From: Streptomyces sp. JJ38
GTDB taxonomy: Bacteria > Actinomycetota > Actinomycetes > Streptomycetales > Streptomycetaceae
Reading direction: 5' to 3'
NCBI RefSeq assembly: GCF_019303475.1
Contig: NZ_JABLSI010000004.1
Coordinates: 62,001 to 126,000 of the forward strand
DNA length: 64,000 bases
Shown: positions 52,517 through 60,809 of the stretch, piece after piece
Numbering within the stretch: the first letter of the stretch is position 1
Layout of the letters: each line of letters opens with the position of its first letter
Notes under the pieces: generated by a model
Databases searched by the model: none
Seen by the model: only the letters and a program-made list of their open reading frames with translations
Told to the model about the DNA's origin: nothing
Translations under genes and position numbers: made by a program

Positions 52517-53764
52517 TCATGCGCGGTCCAGGTCGGTGAGAACCTCCCGGGCGGCCCGCGTGCCCGAGGCCAGCGCGCCCTGCACGGAGCCGGTCGCCCG
52601 GTGGTCCCCGCACACGTATCTGGCCGCGGACAGCCGTGTGGTGCGGCTCAGCGGCCACGGGGGCCGCATGGCCGGCAGGGCGCCCCGGACGGTGTAGGCG
52701 GCGATCCGACGCCAGCCGCTCGTGTCCGTGCCGTACAGCCCGGCCAGGCGGCGGAGCGCGGCCTCGGCCACGCCGGGCCGGTCCTCGCCGAGCACGGACG
52801 TGGAGATCAGCGCGGTGCCCGGCGGTGCGTAGGTGGGGGCCGCCTCGGTCAGCACGCAGGTGTTCAGCACCTCCCCAAAGCTGTCCACCACCAGGGTCGG
52901 CTCGGCCAGTGGGGTGCGTTCGGCGGCATGGTAGTAGGTGGTGACCGTCCGGCTGTCCGGCACGGCCAGGCCCGGCAGCAGGCGGGCGGCGGCGGCCGCG
53001 TCCGTCGCCACGACGACGGTGGCGGCCGGCATTTCGGAGCCGTCGTCCAGCAGCACGCCCGAGGCGGTGACGGCGGCGACGGGCGTCTCCAGCCGGAGAA
53101 CCTCACCTGGCAGGCGCTGTGCCAGGCGAGCGGGCACGGCGCCGACGCCGTCCGCGGGCAGACAGAGCGTCCCCCGGACCATGCTCCGCCAGACCAGGTG
53201 GAAGAACCGGGCGGAGGTCTCCAGCCGGTCTTCCAGGAACACCCCCGACAGGAAGGGCCGCAGGATCTCGGTGACCGTCTGCGCCGACACCCCGGCGCGC
53301 GTGAGGGCGTCGGCGGTGGACCGGTCCGCGCCGTGCTTGAGGAGGCGGACGGGGGCGAGGGCGTCCCGCGCGGTCAGTGCGGTCATGGCGGCCAGGTCCC
53401 GGGCGGGCAGTGCCCGGCCGGGCACCAGATCCCCCGCCGCCGACGGCCGCCGCGTGGGGTCCGTCAGGCGGACGGGGCCCGCCGAGGTGTGCGCCACGAA
53501 GCCCGGGGTGAACGGCCTCAGCCGCAGACCCCGCAGGTCCAGGCGCCGCTTCAACTGGGGGTACGAGGTGTTCACCACCTGGAACCCGCGGTCCAGCAGG
53601 AACCCGTCCCGCCGGTCGGTGCGCATCCGGCCCCCGACCGCGTCGGACGCCTCCAGCAGCGCCACCCGCCGTCCGGCGCGGCACAGGTCCAGGGCGCAGG
53701 CCAGGCCCGCGAGACCCGCTCCGATGACGACGGTGTCCGCGACACGACGGGGGTGACGGCTCAT
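52517..53764 (-). CDS. FAD-dependent amine-oxidase-like oxidoreductase (LitQ position)
   Basis: A 415-residue flavoprotein with TVVIGAGLAGLACALDLCRAGRRVALLEA at the N-terminus, GGRMRT, and the C-terminal RYVCGDHRATGSVQGALASGTRAA. It belongs to the amine oxidase/CrtI-like superfamily. It follows the LitR-like gene after 122 bases on the same strand, the position of litQ in Streptomyces coelicolor, where litR and litQ form an operon. Its substrate is unknown; plausible roles are carotenoid modification or a light-linked redox step. GGAGGAAG lies close before ATG 53764. Confidence 0.85.
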   Translation of the reverse strand: MSRHPRRVADTVVIGAGLAGLACALDLCRAGRRVALLEASDAVGGRMRTDRRDGFLLDRGFQVVNTSYPQLKRRLDLRGLRLRPFTPGFVAHTSAGPVRLTDPTRRPSAAGDLVPGRALPARDLAAMTALTARDALAPVRLLKHGADRSTADALTRAGVSAQTVTEILRPFLSGVFLEDRLETSARFFHLVWRSMVRGTLCLPADGVGAVPARLAQRLPGEVLRLETPVAAVTASGVLLDDGSEMPAATVVVATDAAAAARLLPGLAVPDSRTVTTYYHAAERTPLAEPTLVVDSFGEVLNTCVLTEAAPTYAPPGTALISTSVLGEDRPGVAEAALRRLAGLYGTDTSGWRRIAAYTVRGALPAMRPPWPLSRTTRLSAARYVCGDHRATGSVQGALASGTRAAREVLTDLDRA

Positions 53765-53885
53765 CTTCCTCTTCCTCCGGCTCTCTTCGACACGAGGGCG
53801 CCGAACACGCACGGCGTCCAGCCGAGCACGTCGCGTCCGGTGATGCCAGGCGCCACCACGGCCCGGCCCCGAGCGGATCCCCCGC

Positions 53886-54878
53886 TCACCGGTTCACGGC
53901 CGCCTCCACCGTCCGGACGGCCTCCGCCAGCCCGGCCGGATGCGGCAGCCCCGAGGTGGTCTGCCCCGCCCAGCCCGGACCGAGCGTCAGGACGACCGGC
54001 CTCCTGCGCGCGCCGCGGACCCCCCACTCGAGGGCCGACACGTGCTGGGCGAGCGGTCGGCTGGCCGTGGTCCGGGACTGCGCCCACAGCCCCACCGCGG
54101 CCGGCCCGGTCCTGCGCACGGCGGCCACGAGCGACTCGACGGGCAGGGCGCCGCCGAACATGCGGACCGGGAGGCCCCGTTCGGCCAGGGCGGCGGCCAG
54201 CACCTCCAGGGGCAGCGTGTGGTTCTCCGCGGGCACGCAGGCCAGCACCGTGGTCGCGCCGGGCCGGTCCGCGGCCACGGGCGGGGCGTGGCGCCGCAGT
54301 GCGCCGGAGACGTGCCAGGACAGGAAGTGCTCGACCTCGACGTACCTCTCCCCCGAGGTCTCCCACTTGCGGCCGACGGCCTGCAGCGTGGGCATGATGA
54401 CCTCCGTCCAGGCCGTGACCAGGCCGTGCGCCGCGATGGTCTCGCTCAGGAGCGTGTCGAGCGCGGGGGCGTCGAGGCGCAGGGCCGCGCGAGCCACTCC
54501 CTTGCACTCATGGCGGACGTCGCCCAGCCGCATGCCGGAGCCGGCCCGCCCGCGCTGTGGGCCCGCCGGCCGCACCGGGGTGGCGACGGCCTCGCGCGGC
54601 GGCCGCGCGTCCGTGCCGCTGAGGGCCAGGCGCGCGGCCTCGGCGGGCGCCATGCCGGTCGCCGTCAGGGCGCACATCCGCTCGAGGCGAGCGATGTCGC
54701 CCGCCGCCCAGCGGCGGTGGCGGCCACCGGTGTGCTCCCGGGGACCGAGCCCGTAGCGCCGGTCCCACGAACGGACGGTGGTCGGCGCCACGCCCAGCCG
54801 CCGTGCCACCTCCCCGGTGGTCAGCGCGCCCGCGGGACGCTCGTCCGCCTCTCCCCCGAGGTTCCTCTCGCTTCGCAT
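53886..54878 (-). CDS. litR: MerR-family LitR/CarH-like light-responsive regulator
   Basis: A 330-residue protein: a MerR helix-turn-helix at residues 18-85 (LTTGEVARRLGVAPTTVRSWDRRYG), a helical bundle to about 200 and a cobalamin-binding-like Rossmann domain at the C-terminus. Residues of the B12 photoreceptor signature are partly kept: Trp172 and Glu183-His184 give W-x10-EH instead of the usual W-x9-EH, and the lower-ligand motif reads Glu218-Asn-His220-Thr-Leu-Pro instead of ExHxxG. CarH/LitR proteins repress carotenoid genes in the dark. The start has TAATAT six bases upstream and GGAGG one base upstream, so it is probably leaderless. It diverges from the ECF sigma gene. Confidence 0.9.
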   Translation of the reverse strand: MRSERNLGGEADERPAGALTTGEVARRLGVAPTTVRSWDRRYGLGPREHTGGRHRRWAAGDIARLERMCALTATGMAPAEAARLALSGTDARPPREAVATPVRPAGPQRGRAGSGMRLGDVRHECKGVARAALRLDAPALDTLLSETIAAHGLVTAWTEVIMPTLQAVGRKWETSGERYVEVEHFLSWHVSGALRRHAPPVAADRPGATTVLACVPAENHTLPLEVLAAALAERGLPVRMFGGALPVESLVAAVRRTGPAAVGLWAQSRTTASRPLAQHVSALEWGVRGARRRPVVLTLGPGWAGQTTSGLPHPAGLAEAVRTVEAAVNR

Positions 54879-54889
54879 GCCTCCATATT

Positions 54890-54923
54890 ACGACGCACAA
54901 ACGATGCATGTTGTGTGCGTCGT
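54890..54923. promoter_or_regulatory. 34-bp imperfect palindrome between litR and the sigma gene
   Basis: The arms ACGACGCACA (54890-54899) and TGTGCGTCGT (54914-54923) pair perfectly, and a central ATGCAT is self-complementary, so 14 of 17 half-site positions match. It directly abuts the litR -10-like TAATAT. This is the best candidate for LitR binding and autoregulation, and it could also control the divergent sigma gene. Confidence 0.7.
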
Positions 54924-55032
54924 TTTCTTCTGGCGAGAGTGGAACCGCGTCGCCGGCAACGGCACACGCGCCGACCGGACCCGCTACGCGGGCGGCCCCC
55001 GCCGGCGGCGCACACGGCAGGAGGAGCAGGTC

Positions 55033-55659
55033 ATGACCACGCACACCCGGCCCACGGACATCCGGCCCGGGAGCACCCGCTCCCCGGCCGCACAGGACCG
55101 ACTGTCCGACGAGGAGCTCGCCCGGGGCCTGCGGGCCGCCGACGAGGACGCGTTCGCGGCCGTCTACCGCCGCTGGGGTGCGCTCGTGCACACCATGGCC
55201 ACCCGCTCACTCGGCGACACCCACGAGGCCGAGGACGTGACGCAGCAGGTGTTCCTCGGCGCCTGGCGCGGGCGGCACGGCTACCGCCCGGAGCGGGGGC
55301 CGCTCGGTGGCTGGCTCGTCGGCATCGCACGCCGCAAGATCGTCGACGCGCTGGCGGCCAGGACGAGGCGCCTCACCCTCGTCGACAAGGTGACGCACGA
55401 GGCCGTCGGCCGCCCCGGCGACATGGCCGCGCCGGATGAGGGCCTGGACCGCGTGCTGCTCGTCGACGCGCTCTCCCACCTGCCGAAACCCCAGCGCGAG
55501 GTCCTGTGCATGGCGTTCTACGAGGACCTCACCCAGGCGCAGATCTCCCGCCGCACAGGCGTGCCGCTGGGCACGGTCAAGAGCCACGCCCGCCGCGGCC
55601 TCCTGCGGCTGCGCGAGGGGATCGACCAGGGTCGCGTCGCCGACGGCAACGCCCCGTAG
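55033..55659 (+). CDS. litS: ECF sigma factor (LitS-like)
   Basis: A 208-residue sigma-70-family factor of the extracytoplasmic-function type. Region 2 is at about residues 35-105 (AFAAVYRRWGALVHTMA, EAEDVTQQVFLGAWRG) and region 4 at about 135-190 (LPKPQREVLCMAFYEDLTQAQI, RRTGVPLGTVKSHARRGLLRL). In Streptomyces coelicolor the corresponding LitS is needed for light-induced transcription of the crt genes. GGAGGAG precedes ATG 55033. The 5' leader of over 100 bases starts near the palindrome shared with litR. A zinc-finger anti-sigma candidate is encoded three genes downstream. Confidence 0.9.
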   Translation: MTTHTRPTDIRPGSTRSPAAQDRLSDEELARGLRAADEDAFAAVYRRWGALVHTMATRSLGDTHEAEDVTQQVFLGAWRGRHGYRPERGPLGGWLVGIARRKIVDALAARTRRLTLVDKVTHEAVGRPGDMAAPDEGLDRVLLVDALSHLPKPQREVLCMAFYEDLTQAQISRRTGVPLGTVKSHARRGLLRLREGIDQGRVADGNAP

Positions 55660-55711
55660 ACGCGACGGAATCACCCCGCCGCCCGCATCCGGAGCGGCGC
55701 TCTCGCAGGAA

Positions 55712-55754
55712 ACAGATACACGACAGATACGAGACGGCACACCGGGCGTCTCGT
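55712..55754. promoter_or_regulatory. 11-bp-spaced direct repeats and inverted repeat before the DUF4397 gene
   Basis: ACAGATAC occurs at 55712-55719 and 55723-55730, exactly 11 bases apart. It runs into an inverted repeat ACGAGACG/CGTCTCGT (55729-55736 and 55747-55754). Repeats with an 11-base period are a known operator form of CarH-type regulators, though the sequence differs; the hairpin could alternatively lie in the leader. Confidence 0.45.
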
Positions 55755-55772
55755 CACGAAGGGATCACTCTC

Positions 55773-56609
55773 ATGACTTCTCGAATCCCCCTCGTCCTCG
55801 GCGCCTCGGCCGGGGCCTGCGTCCTGGCCCTCTCCGTCACCGCACCCGCGTTGGCGGCCTCCGACGCCGACGACTCCGCCATGGTCTCCGTCTTCCACGG
55901 CGTTCCCGGTCTCACCGTGGACGTGTACGCCAACGGGAACGAACTGCTGGGCGACTTCGAGCCCGGCACGGTGACCGAACCCCAGGCCCTCGACGCCGGT
56001 ACCTACGACATCCAGGTCTTCGAAGCCGGCCAGGGCCCCGACGGCACTCCGGCCATCGAGAAGGAGATAGAGGTTCCGGAGGGCGCGAACGCCACCATCG
56101 CGGCCCACCTCTCCGCCGAGGGCGAGCCCCAGCTCACGGCCTTCGTCAACGACGTCTCCGAGATCGACGCCGGCGAGGCGCGGCTGACCGTGCGCCACGT
56201 CGCCGCCGCGCCGGCCGTGGACGTCCGGGCGGACCAGCAGCCCGTGTTCAAGGGCCTGGAGAACCCTAACGAGGACATGGCCGTGGTCGACGCCGGCACG
56301 GTGTCGGCCGACGTGACGCTGGCCGGCACCGACACCGTGGCGATCGGTCCGGCGGATCTGAACCTGGAGGAGGGTGCCAACACCATCGTCTACGCCTGGG
56401 GCAGCGCGGAGGACGAGAACCTGGCGCTCGCGACACAGACGCTCAAGGGCATGGACTCCGCACCGAACGGTGTGGACGCGGGCAGCAACAGCGGCGCGGC
56501 CGCCGGGACCAACTCCTCGGACCAGTGGCTGGCGTGGGCGGCCGCGAGCGGCATGGTCGCGCTGGCCGGCGCCCTGGTGATCCGCCGGGCCGCTGGTCGG
56601 CGTGGCTGA
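55773..56609 (+). CDS. DUF4397-domain surface protein
   Basis: A 278-residue secreted protein: signal peptide ending near APALAA (residue 29), then two beta-rich repeats of the DUF4397 type (MVSVFHGVPGLTVDVYANGN and LTVRHVAAAPAVDVRADQQ), a Gly/Ser/Asn-rich linker from about 225 and a C-terminal hydrophobic segment (WLAWAAASGMVALAGALVI) with a basic tail RRAAGRRG. The tail looks like a cell-wall sorting signal without an LPXTG motif. Its end overlaps the sortase gene by eight bases, so the two are coupled and the sortase may process it. It follows the sigma gene after 113 bases, a position comparable to litA. Confidence 0.88.
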   Translation: MTSRIPLVLGASAGACVLALSVTAPALAASDADDSAMVSVFHGVPGLTVDVYANGNELLGDFEPGTVTEPQALDAGTYDIQVFEAGQGPDGTPAIEKEIEVPEGANATIAAHLSAEGEPQLTAFVNDVSEIDAGEARLTVRHVAAAPAVDVRADQQPVFKGLENPNEDMAVVDAGTVSADVTLAGTDTVAIGPADLNLEEGANTIVYAWGSAEDENLALATQTLKGMDSAPNGVDAGSNSGAAAGTNSSDQWLAWAAASGMVALAGALVIRRAAGRRG

Positions 56610-57258
56610 CCGGACCCGACGGCTCATCGTCCTCTCCTCGCTGGCGACCGCCGCTCTCGCGGCGGTCGCCGTGCTGGAGACCGTTCCGTCGGACCCCACC
56701 GGGGCACCGCCCGACTTCGGCCCCGACGCCCCCGCGCGGGTCGTGGAATCCCGTGCGTCACCGTCCGGCGAGGCGACCAGGCCGGACACCGGGTCGAACG
56801 CGCCCCGTCGCAACGCCCCCGACCGGATCGAGGTCCCGGACGTCGGCCTGGACGCCCGTGTCGAGCCGGTGGGCGTCGACGAGACCGGCGGCGTGGCCGT
56901 CCCCGACGACCCGGCCGTCGCGGGCTGGTACCGCTTCGGTCCGGTGCCCGGAGGCCCCCACGGCTCGGCCGTACTCGTCGGACACGTGGACAGCGAGACC
57001 GGGGACCTCGGTGAGTTCGCCGCGCTCTACGACGTGGAACCGGGCGACGAGATCGAGGTGGGCCGTCAGGGTGCCGGGCCGGCGCGCTACCGCGTCACCG
57101 CCCGGTCGACGGTGCCGAAGGGCGAACTCCCGGACTCCACCTTCCGCCGAACCGGGCCGCCGGTGCTGACGCTCGTCACGTGCGCGCCCCCGTTCGTCCC
57201 CGACCGGGGCGGCTACCAGGCCAACCTGGTCGTCACCGCGGAGCCCCTCGTGGGCTGA
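56602..57258 (+). CDS. Class F-like sortase
   Basis: A 218-residue membrane-anchored transpeptidase. One N-terminal hydrophobic segment (LIVLSSLATAALAAVAVLE) is followed by a Pro-rich linker and the sortase beta-barrel from residue 74. Catalytic residues are His128 (VLVGHVDS), Cys194 (LTLVTCAPPF) and Arg202 (PDRGGYQ). GTG 56602 overlaps the end of the DUF4397 gene. Class F sortases occur in Actinobacteria with poorly known substrates; the adjacent DUF4397 protein is the natural candidate. Confidence 0.92.
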   Translation: MADRTRRLIVLSSLATAALAAVAVLETVPSDPTGAPPDFGPDAPARVVESRASPSGEATRPDTGSNAPRRNAPDRIEVPDVGLDARVEPVGVDETGGVAVPDDPAVAGWYRFGPVPGGPHGSAVLVGHVDSETGDLGEFAALYDVEPGDEIEVGRQGAGPARYRVTARSTVPKGELPDSTFRRTGPPVLTLVTCAPPFVPDRGGYQANLVVTAEPLVG

Positions 57259-57337
57259 GCGACCCGGGCTCGTCCGTGCCCGAGCACGCTCCGGCACCGG
57301 TACGGGCAGCGACCGAGCACAGGAGCAGGAGGCAGCG

Positions 57338-57772
57338 GTGCCCCATGTCGAGTCCGCGCACCTGGTGGAACTGGCGCTGGGAAACGACGTCCGGCGCCAC
57401 GAGGACGGCGCGGCCCTGCGGCACATCGCCTCATGCGAGCGCTGCTCGGCGGAGCTGGACCGCATGACCCGGGTGATCAGCGTCGCGCGGGGCGTCGAGG
57501 AGCCGGACCTGCCGGTCGCTCCCCCGGAGCGCGTCTGGCAGCGGATCGCGCAGGCGCTTCCCGAGCCGGCCGACGACTCCGGGGCCCCGCTCTCCCCGGG
57601 CCGGGGCCCCGGACCCCCGGCGCCGCGGGGCGCGTCGCGGCGTGGCGGCCGCCACGGTGGGGCCGCCGGCCGGCGCCGCCGTCTCGTACCGGGCCTGCTC
57701 GGCGTGGCCGCCGTCGTCTGGTGCTGGAACCGCGTGCGGCGTGGTCAGAAGGAGGCGGTGGAGACGACGTAG
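57338..57772 (+). CDS. Zinc-finger anti-sigma factor candidate
   Basis: A 144-residue protein. The N-terminal 45 residues match the anti-sigma zinc-finger domain: LVELALGNDVRRHEDG and HIASCERCSAEL, giving H-x3-C-x2-C. After a Pro/Arg-rich linker there is one hydrophobic segment (LVPGLLGVAAVVWCW), so it is probably membrane-bound with the zinc domain inside. GGAGG lies five bases before GTG 57338. The likely partner is the LitS-like ECF factor encoded 1.7 kb upstream on the same strand. Its 3' end overlaps the convergent gene by 28 bases. Confidence 0.82.
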   Translation: MPHVESAHLVELALGNDVRRHEDGAALRHIASCERCSAELDRMTRVISVARGVEEPDLPVAPPERVWQRIAQALPEPADDSGAPLSPGRGPGPPAPRGASRRGGRHGGAAGRRRRLVPGLLGVAAVVWCWNRVRRGQKEAVETT

Positions 57773-58350
57773 ACCTGGGGGCGGTCCGGGCGGGTGCGGT
57801 CGACGGTCACGGCCACCTCGGGCCGCAGGCCGGGCAGGTCCACGGTGGTGCCGGCGTAGTCGTGGCCCGCGCGGTCCAGCTCCCAGCCGACGACGTCCGA
57901 CTGACGCGCCGAGACGGCGTCGGCGTCCGGGCTCAGGCGGGCGTTGCTCGTGCCCAGCTCGCCGAGGAACCACTCCAGTTCCTCCGGCGAGGTGCGGAAC
58001 TGGACGTAGAGGGTGCTGGTCTCCCAGGCGTTCTGCTCGTAGTAGCCGACGTAGGTCGAGTCGCGGGGAATGGGCACCTCGAAGACACGCCGGGTCACCT
58101 TGCGCGGCCAGCGCCACTCCAGACCGGTCGCGGCGGCGACGGCCTGCTTGTCCTTGCCGCTGTCGCGGCTCTGGTAGGCGGAGAGGGCCATGTAGGCCGC
58201 GGAGACGGCGATGAGGAGCACGACCACCGCCCCGGCGAGCCAGCGGCGCGGCCGCCGGGGCGGGGCCGTCGGACCGGGGGGCTCCGGCTGCTCGGGATGC
58301 TCGGGGCGCTCGGGGCGCTCGGGCCGGGTGTCGTCGAGGACGGCGGTCAC
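57745..58350 (-). CDS. Membrane-anchored protein of unknown function
   Basis: A 201-residue protein: a Pro/Glu/Arg-rich cytoplasmic N-terminus, one membrane helix at about residues 38-61 (LAGAVVVLLIAVSAAYMALSAY) and a 140-residue external domain with YVGYYEQNAWETSTLYVQFRT and PEELEWFLGELG. I do not recognise the family, although the layout resembles small actinobacterial sensor-like or assembly proteins. GTG 58350 overlaps the ROK gene stop by four bases, so it is translationally coupled to it. Confidence 0.78.
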   Translation of the reverse strand: MTAVLDDTRPERPERPEHPEQPEPPGPTAPPRRPRRWLAGAVVVLLIAVSAAYMALSAYQSRDSGKDKQAVAAATGLEWRWPRKVTRRVFEVPIPRDSTYVGYYEQNAWETSTLYVQFRTSPEELEWFLGELGTSNARLSPDADAVSARQSDVVGWELDRAGHDYAGTTVDLPGLRPEVAVTVDRTRPDRPQVYVVSTASF

Positions 58351-59525
58351 CGGCTCACCTCCCGGCCGCGCGGCGTCAGCCCGAGCTGGGCGGCGGCCCG
58401 CTCATAGCGCTCGTACCGTTCCAGTCGGCGCCGCGTGGCGCGGCGGAAGCGCCGGGCGACGAGCCGGGCGAGGTCGGCGGCGCCCACGAGCCCGGCCTCG
58501 GGCCCGAGCTCGGCCCGCGCGATCCGGGCCTCGGGACGGTAGCCGCGGCCGGTCAGATGGCGGTGGAAGGCCTCGCGGGCCGGGTCGATCAGCAGGTCAC
58601 CGGCCGCGCTGACACCGCCGCCGACGACGAAGCAGGACGGGTCGAGGGCGGCGGCCAGGTTGGCGAGCCCGATGCCGAGCCAGCGGCCGATGTCCTGGAA
58701 GAGCTCGACGCACATCGGGTCGCCCTCGCGGGCCAGGTCGGTGACGAGCGGCCCGGTGATGTCGGCGGTACGGCCGCCGACGCGGCCGAGGATGGTCTGG
58801 GCCACCGGTGAGTCGGCGGCGGCCAGCTCCCGGGCCTCGCGGACCAGGGCGTTGCCCGAGCTGTACTGCTCCCAGCAGCCGCGGTTGCCGCACGGGCAGC
58901 GGTGACCGGACGGCACGACCTGCATGTGGCCGAACTCGCCGGCGACCCCGTACTTGCCGCGCTTGACCCGGCCGTCCTCCAGTATGGCGCCGCCGATACC
59001 GGTGCCGAGCGTGATCATGACGAGGTGGTCCTCGCCCCGGCCCGCTCCGAAGCGCCATTCCCCCCAGGCGGCGGTGTTGGCGTCGTTGTCGACCATGACC
59101 GGCACCGCCAGCCGGGCCTGGAGGGCCTCGCGCAGCGGTTCGTCCCGCCACGCCAGATGCGGGGCGAAGAGCACGCGGGAGCGGTCGGCGTCGACCCAGC
59201 CCGCGGCGCCGATGCCGACGGCGTGCACGTCGTGCCGGTCGGAGAGGTCGAGCACCAGCTCGGTGATGACGTCCTCGACGACCTTGGGGCTCTTGGACTT
59301 GTCCGGCGTCTCCGTGCGCACCTTCTCCACGATGGTGCCCTCGGCGTCCACCACACCGGCCATCACCTTCGTGCCGCCGATGTCGATGCCCACCGTGGGC
59401 ACGCGGGGCGCGGACAGGTGCGAGCGCCGCTCCCGGGCGCCGGACGTGCCGCGGGCGGCGACGGTGCGGAGCACGGTGGCCCGGGCCGAGCCGTGGGAGG
59501 ACGTGCGGTCACGGTACGTACTCAT
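58347..59525 (-). CDS. ROK-family sugar kinase (glucokinase-like)
   Basis: A 392-residue ROK protein without a DNA-binding domain. The phosphate-binding motif is VGIDIGGTKVMAGVVD, the catalytic Asp region VMVDNDANTAAWGEWRFG, the ROK signature LVMITLGTGIGGAILEDG with FGHMQVVPSG, and the zinc motif CPCGNRGCWEQY. It should phosphorylate glucose or a related sugar. The N-terminal 40 residues before the fold are unusually long and basic, so the start could lie further in. It is followed by a coupled membrane protein gene. Confidence 0.9.
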   Translation of the reverse strand: MSTYRDRTSSHGSARATVLRTVAARGTSGARERRSHLSAPRVPTVGIDIGGTKVMAGVVDAEGTIVEKVRTETPDKSKSPKVVEDVITELVLDLSDRHDVHAVGIGAAGWVDADRSRVLFAPHLAWRDEPLREALQARLAVPVMVDNDANTAAWGEWRFGAGRGEDHLVMITLGTGIGGAILEDGRVKRGKYGVAGEFGHMQVVPSGHRCPCGNRGCWEQYSSGNALVREARELAAADSPVAQTILGRVGGRTADITGPLVTDLAREGDPMCVELFQDIGRWLGIGLANLAAALDPSCFVVGGGVSAAGDLLIDPAREAFHRHLTGRGYRPEARIARAELGPEAGLVGAADLARLVARRFRRATRRRLERYERYERAAAQLGLTPRGREVSR

Positions 59526-59649
59526 CAGCTCGATTGTGCCTCACCCCTTCGGTCCTGGCCGGGCGAGCGGCGGAGCCGGTCGGGGTGCGCCGCCGTGGCC
59601 GTCCGGGCCGCACCAGTATCGGACAGGTGCCGCGGGGTGGGACGGGCGG

Positions 59650-59676
59650 GCCCGCGCGCCGCATCCGCGCGCGGGC
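59650..59676 (-). terminator. Terminator of the allantoin operon
   Basis: Perfect 10-base arms (59650-59659 and 59667-59676) with a seven-base loop, 17 bases after the allantoicase stop codon on the minus strand. Confidence 0.7.
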
Positions 59677-59693
59677 CGTGGGCGTGCCCCCGG

Positions 59694-60809
59694 TCAGCCG
59701 CCGAGCTGGCGGAAGCGGGCCGTGAGGGCCTCGGCGCCCGCCGTCGTCAGGGAGCCGAAGAGACGCAGCCGGGAGATGCCGCCGTCGGGGAAGATGTCCA
59801 GCCGGACGTGGGTGGCCGCCGGGGCGTCGTCGAGCAGGAACCGGTGGACGGTGTCCGGCTGCAGCCGGGTGCGCGGGAGCAGCTCGACCCACTCACCGTC
59901 CTCGCCGTCCTTGCCGACGAGCGCGGCCCAGCCGGCCGAGTTGCCCTTGAGGTAGGCGGTGTCGATCTCGACGGCGCGGATGGTGGCCTGGCCGGCGAGG
60001 GCGTAGCTGATCCAGTCGTTGCCCTGGTCACGGCGGCGGCGGGTCTCCCAGCCGTCGTCCATCTTCTGCGAGCGGCCCGGGTTGATGGTGTTGGTGGCCG
60101 GGGAGTAGAAGCGGTCGGACGCGTCCAGCACGGCGCCGCCGTTCTCCAGCGCGACGACGTCGAAGGAGCCGAGGGCCGCGAGCCACGCGGGGTCGGGGAC
60201 GACCTCGCCGTGTACGCGCAGCCGGGCGATGCCCCCGTCGGGGTGCTGGTTGACGCGCAGGTGCGTGAAGCGCTGCTCGACGTCGACGGCGAAGCCGTTG
60301 GCGGCGTGGCCGCCGATGGGGGTACGCGGGACGAGGGTCGTCCACTTCACGTCCGCGGCCTGGAGCTCCTCGGGGGACGCGGACAGCGGCGCGGAGGTGG
60401 CCTCGACGGAGACGGACTGCGGGTAGTTGCCGCGGAAGTGCGCGGTGTCCACGACGATGCCGCGGATCACGCCGGGGGTGCCGAGGCGGACGAGGGCCCA
60501 GTCGTGGTCGTCCTCGGCGGGGTGCGGGGTACCGGCGTCGGTGCCGCGGCGGCGGCGGGTCTCCCAGCCGTCCATGACCTTGCCCTTGTGGCCGAAGTGC
60601 TCGGGGTCGAACTCGGCGCGGCTGGGGATCAGCAGGTTCTCGCGCTGGGCGAAGAACTCGTCGTTGGCGGCGATGACGCCGGCGCCCAGGCGGCGGTCGG
60701 CGAGGTCGGCGTACCGGGTGAAGGGGAAGTCCGCGGTGCGGTAGTCCGCGTACGGGTCGCCGCCGCCGTAGGGGTTCGCGTCACCGGTGAAGCGGGGCAG
60801 GGCGGTCAT
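59694..60809 (-). CDS. alc: Allantoicase
   Basis: A 371-residue enzyme made of two similar jelly-roll halves. Each half shows the [12 protein letters not shown] / [12 protein letters not shown] motif and a matching [11 protein letters not shown] or [11 protein letters not shown] segment, diagnostic for allantoicase. It hydrolyses allantoate to ureidoglycolate and urea. ATG 60809 overlaps the allantoinase stop by four bases. It is the second step after allantoinase in the same operon. Confidence 0.95.
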   Translation of the reverse strand: MTALPRFTGDANPYGGGDPYADYRTADFPFTRYADLADRRLGAGVIAANDEFFAQRENLLIPSRAEFDPEHFGHKGKVMDGWETRRRRGTDAGTPHPAEDDHDWALVRLGTPGVIRGIVVDTAHFRGNYPQSVSVEATSAPLSASPEELQAADVKWTTLVPRTPIGGHAANGFAVDVEQRFTHLRVNQHPDGGIARLRVHGEVVPDPAWLAALGSFDVVALENGGAVLDASDRFYSPATNTINPGRSQKMDDGWETRRRRDQGNDWISYALAGQATIRAVEIDTAYLKGNSAGWAALVGKDGEDGEWVELLPRTRLQPDTVHRFLLDDAPAATHVRLDIFPDGGISRLRLFGSLTTAGAEALTARFRQLGG

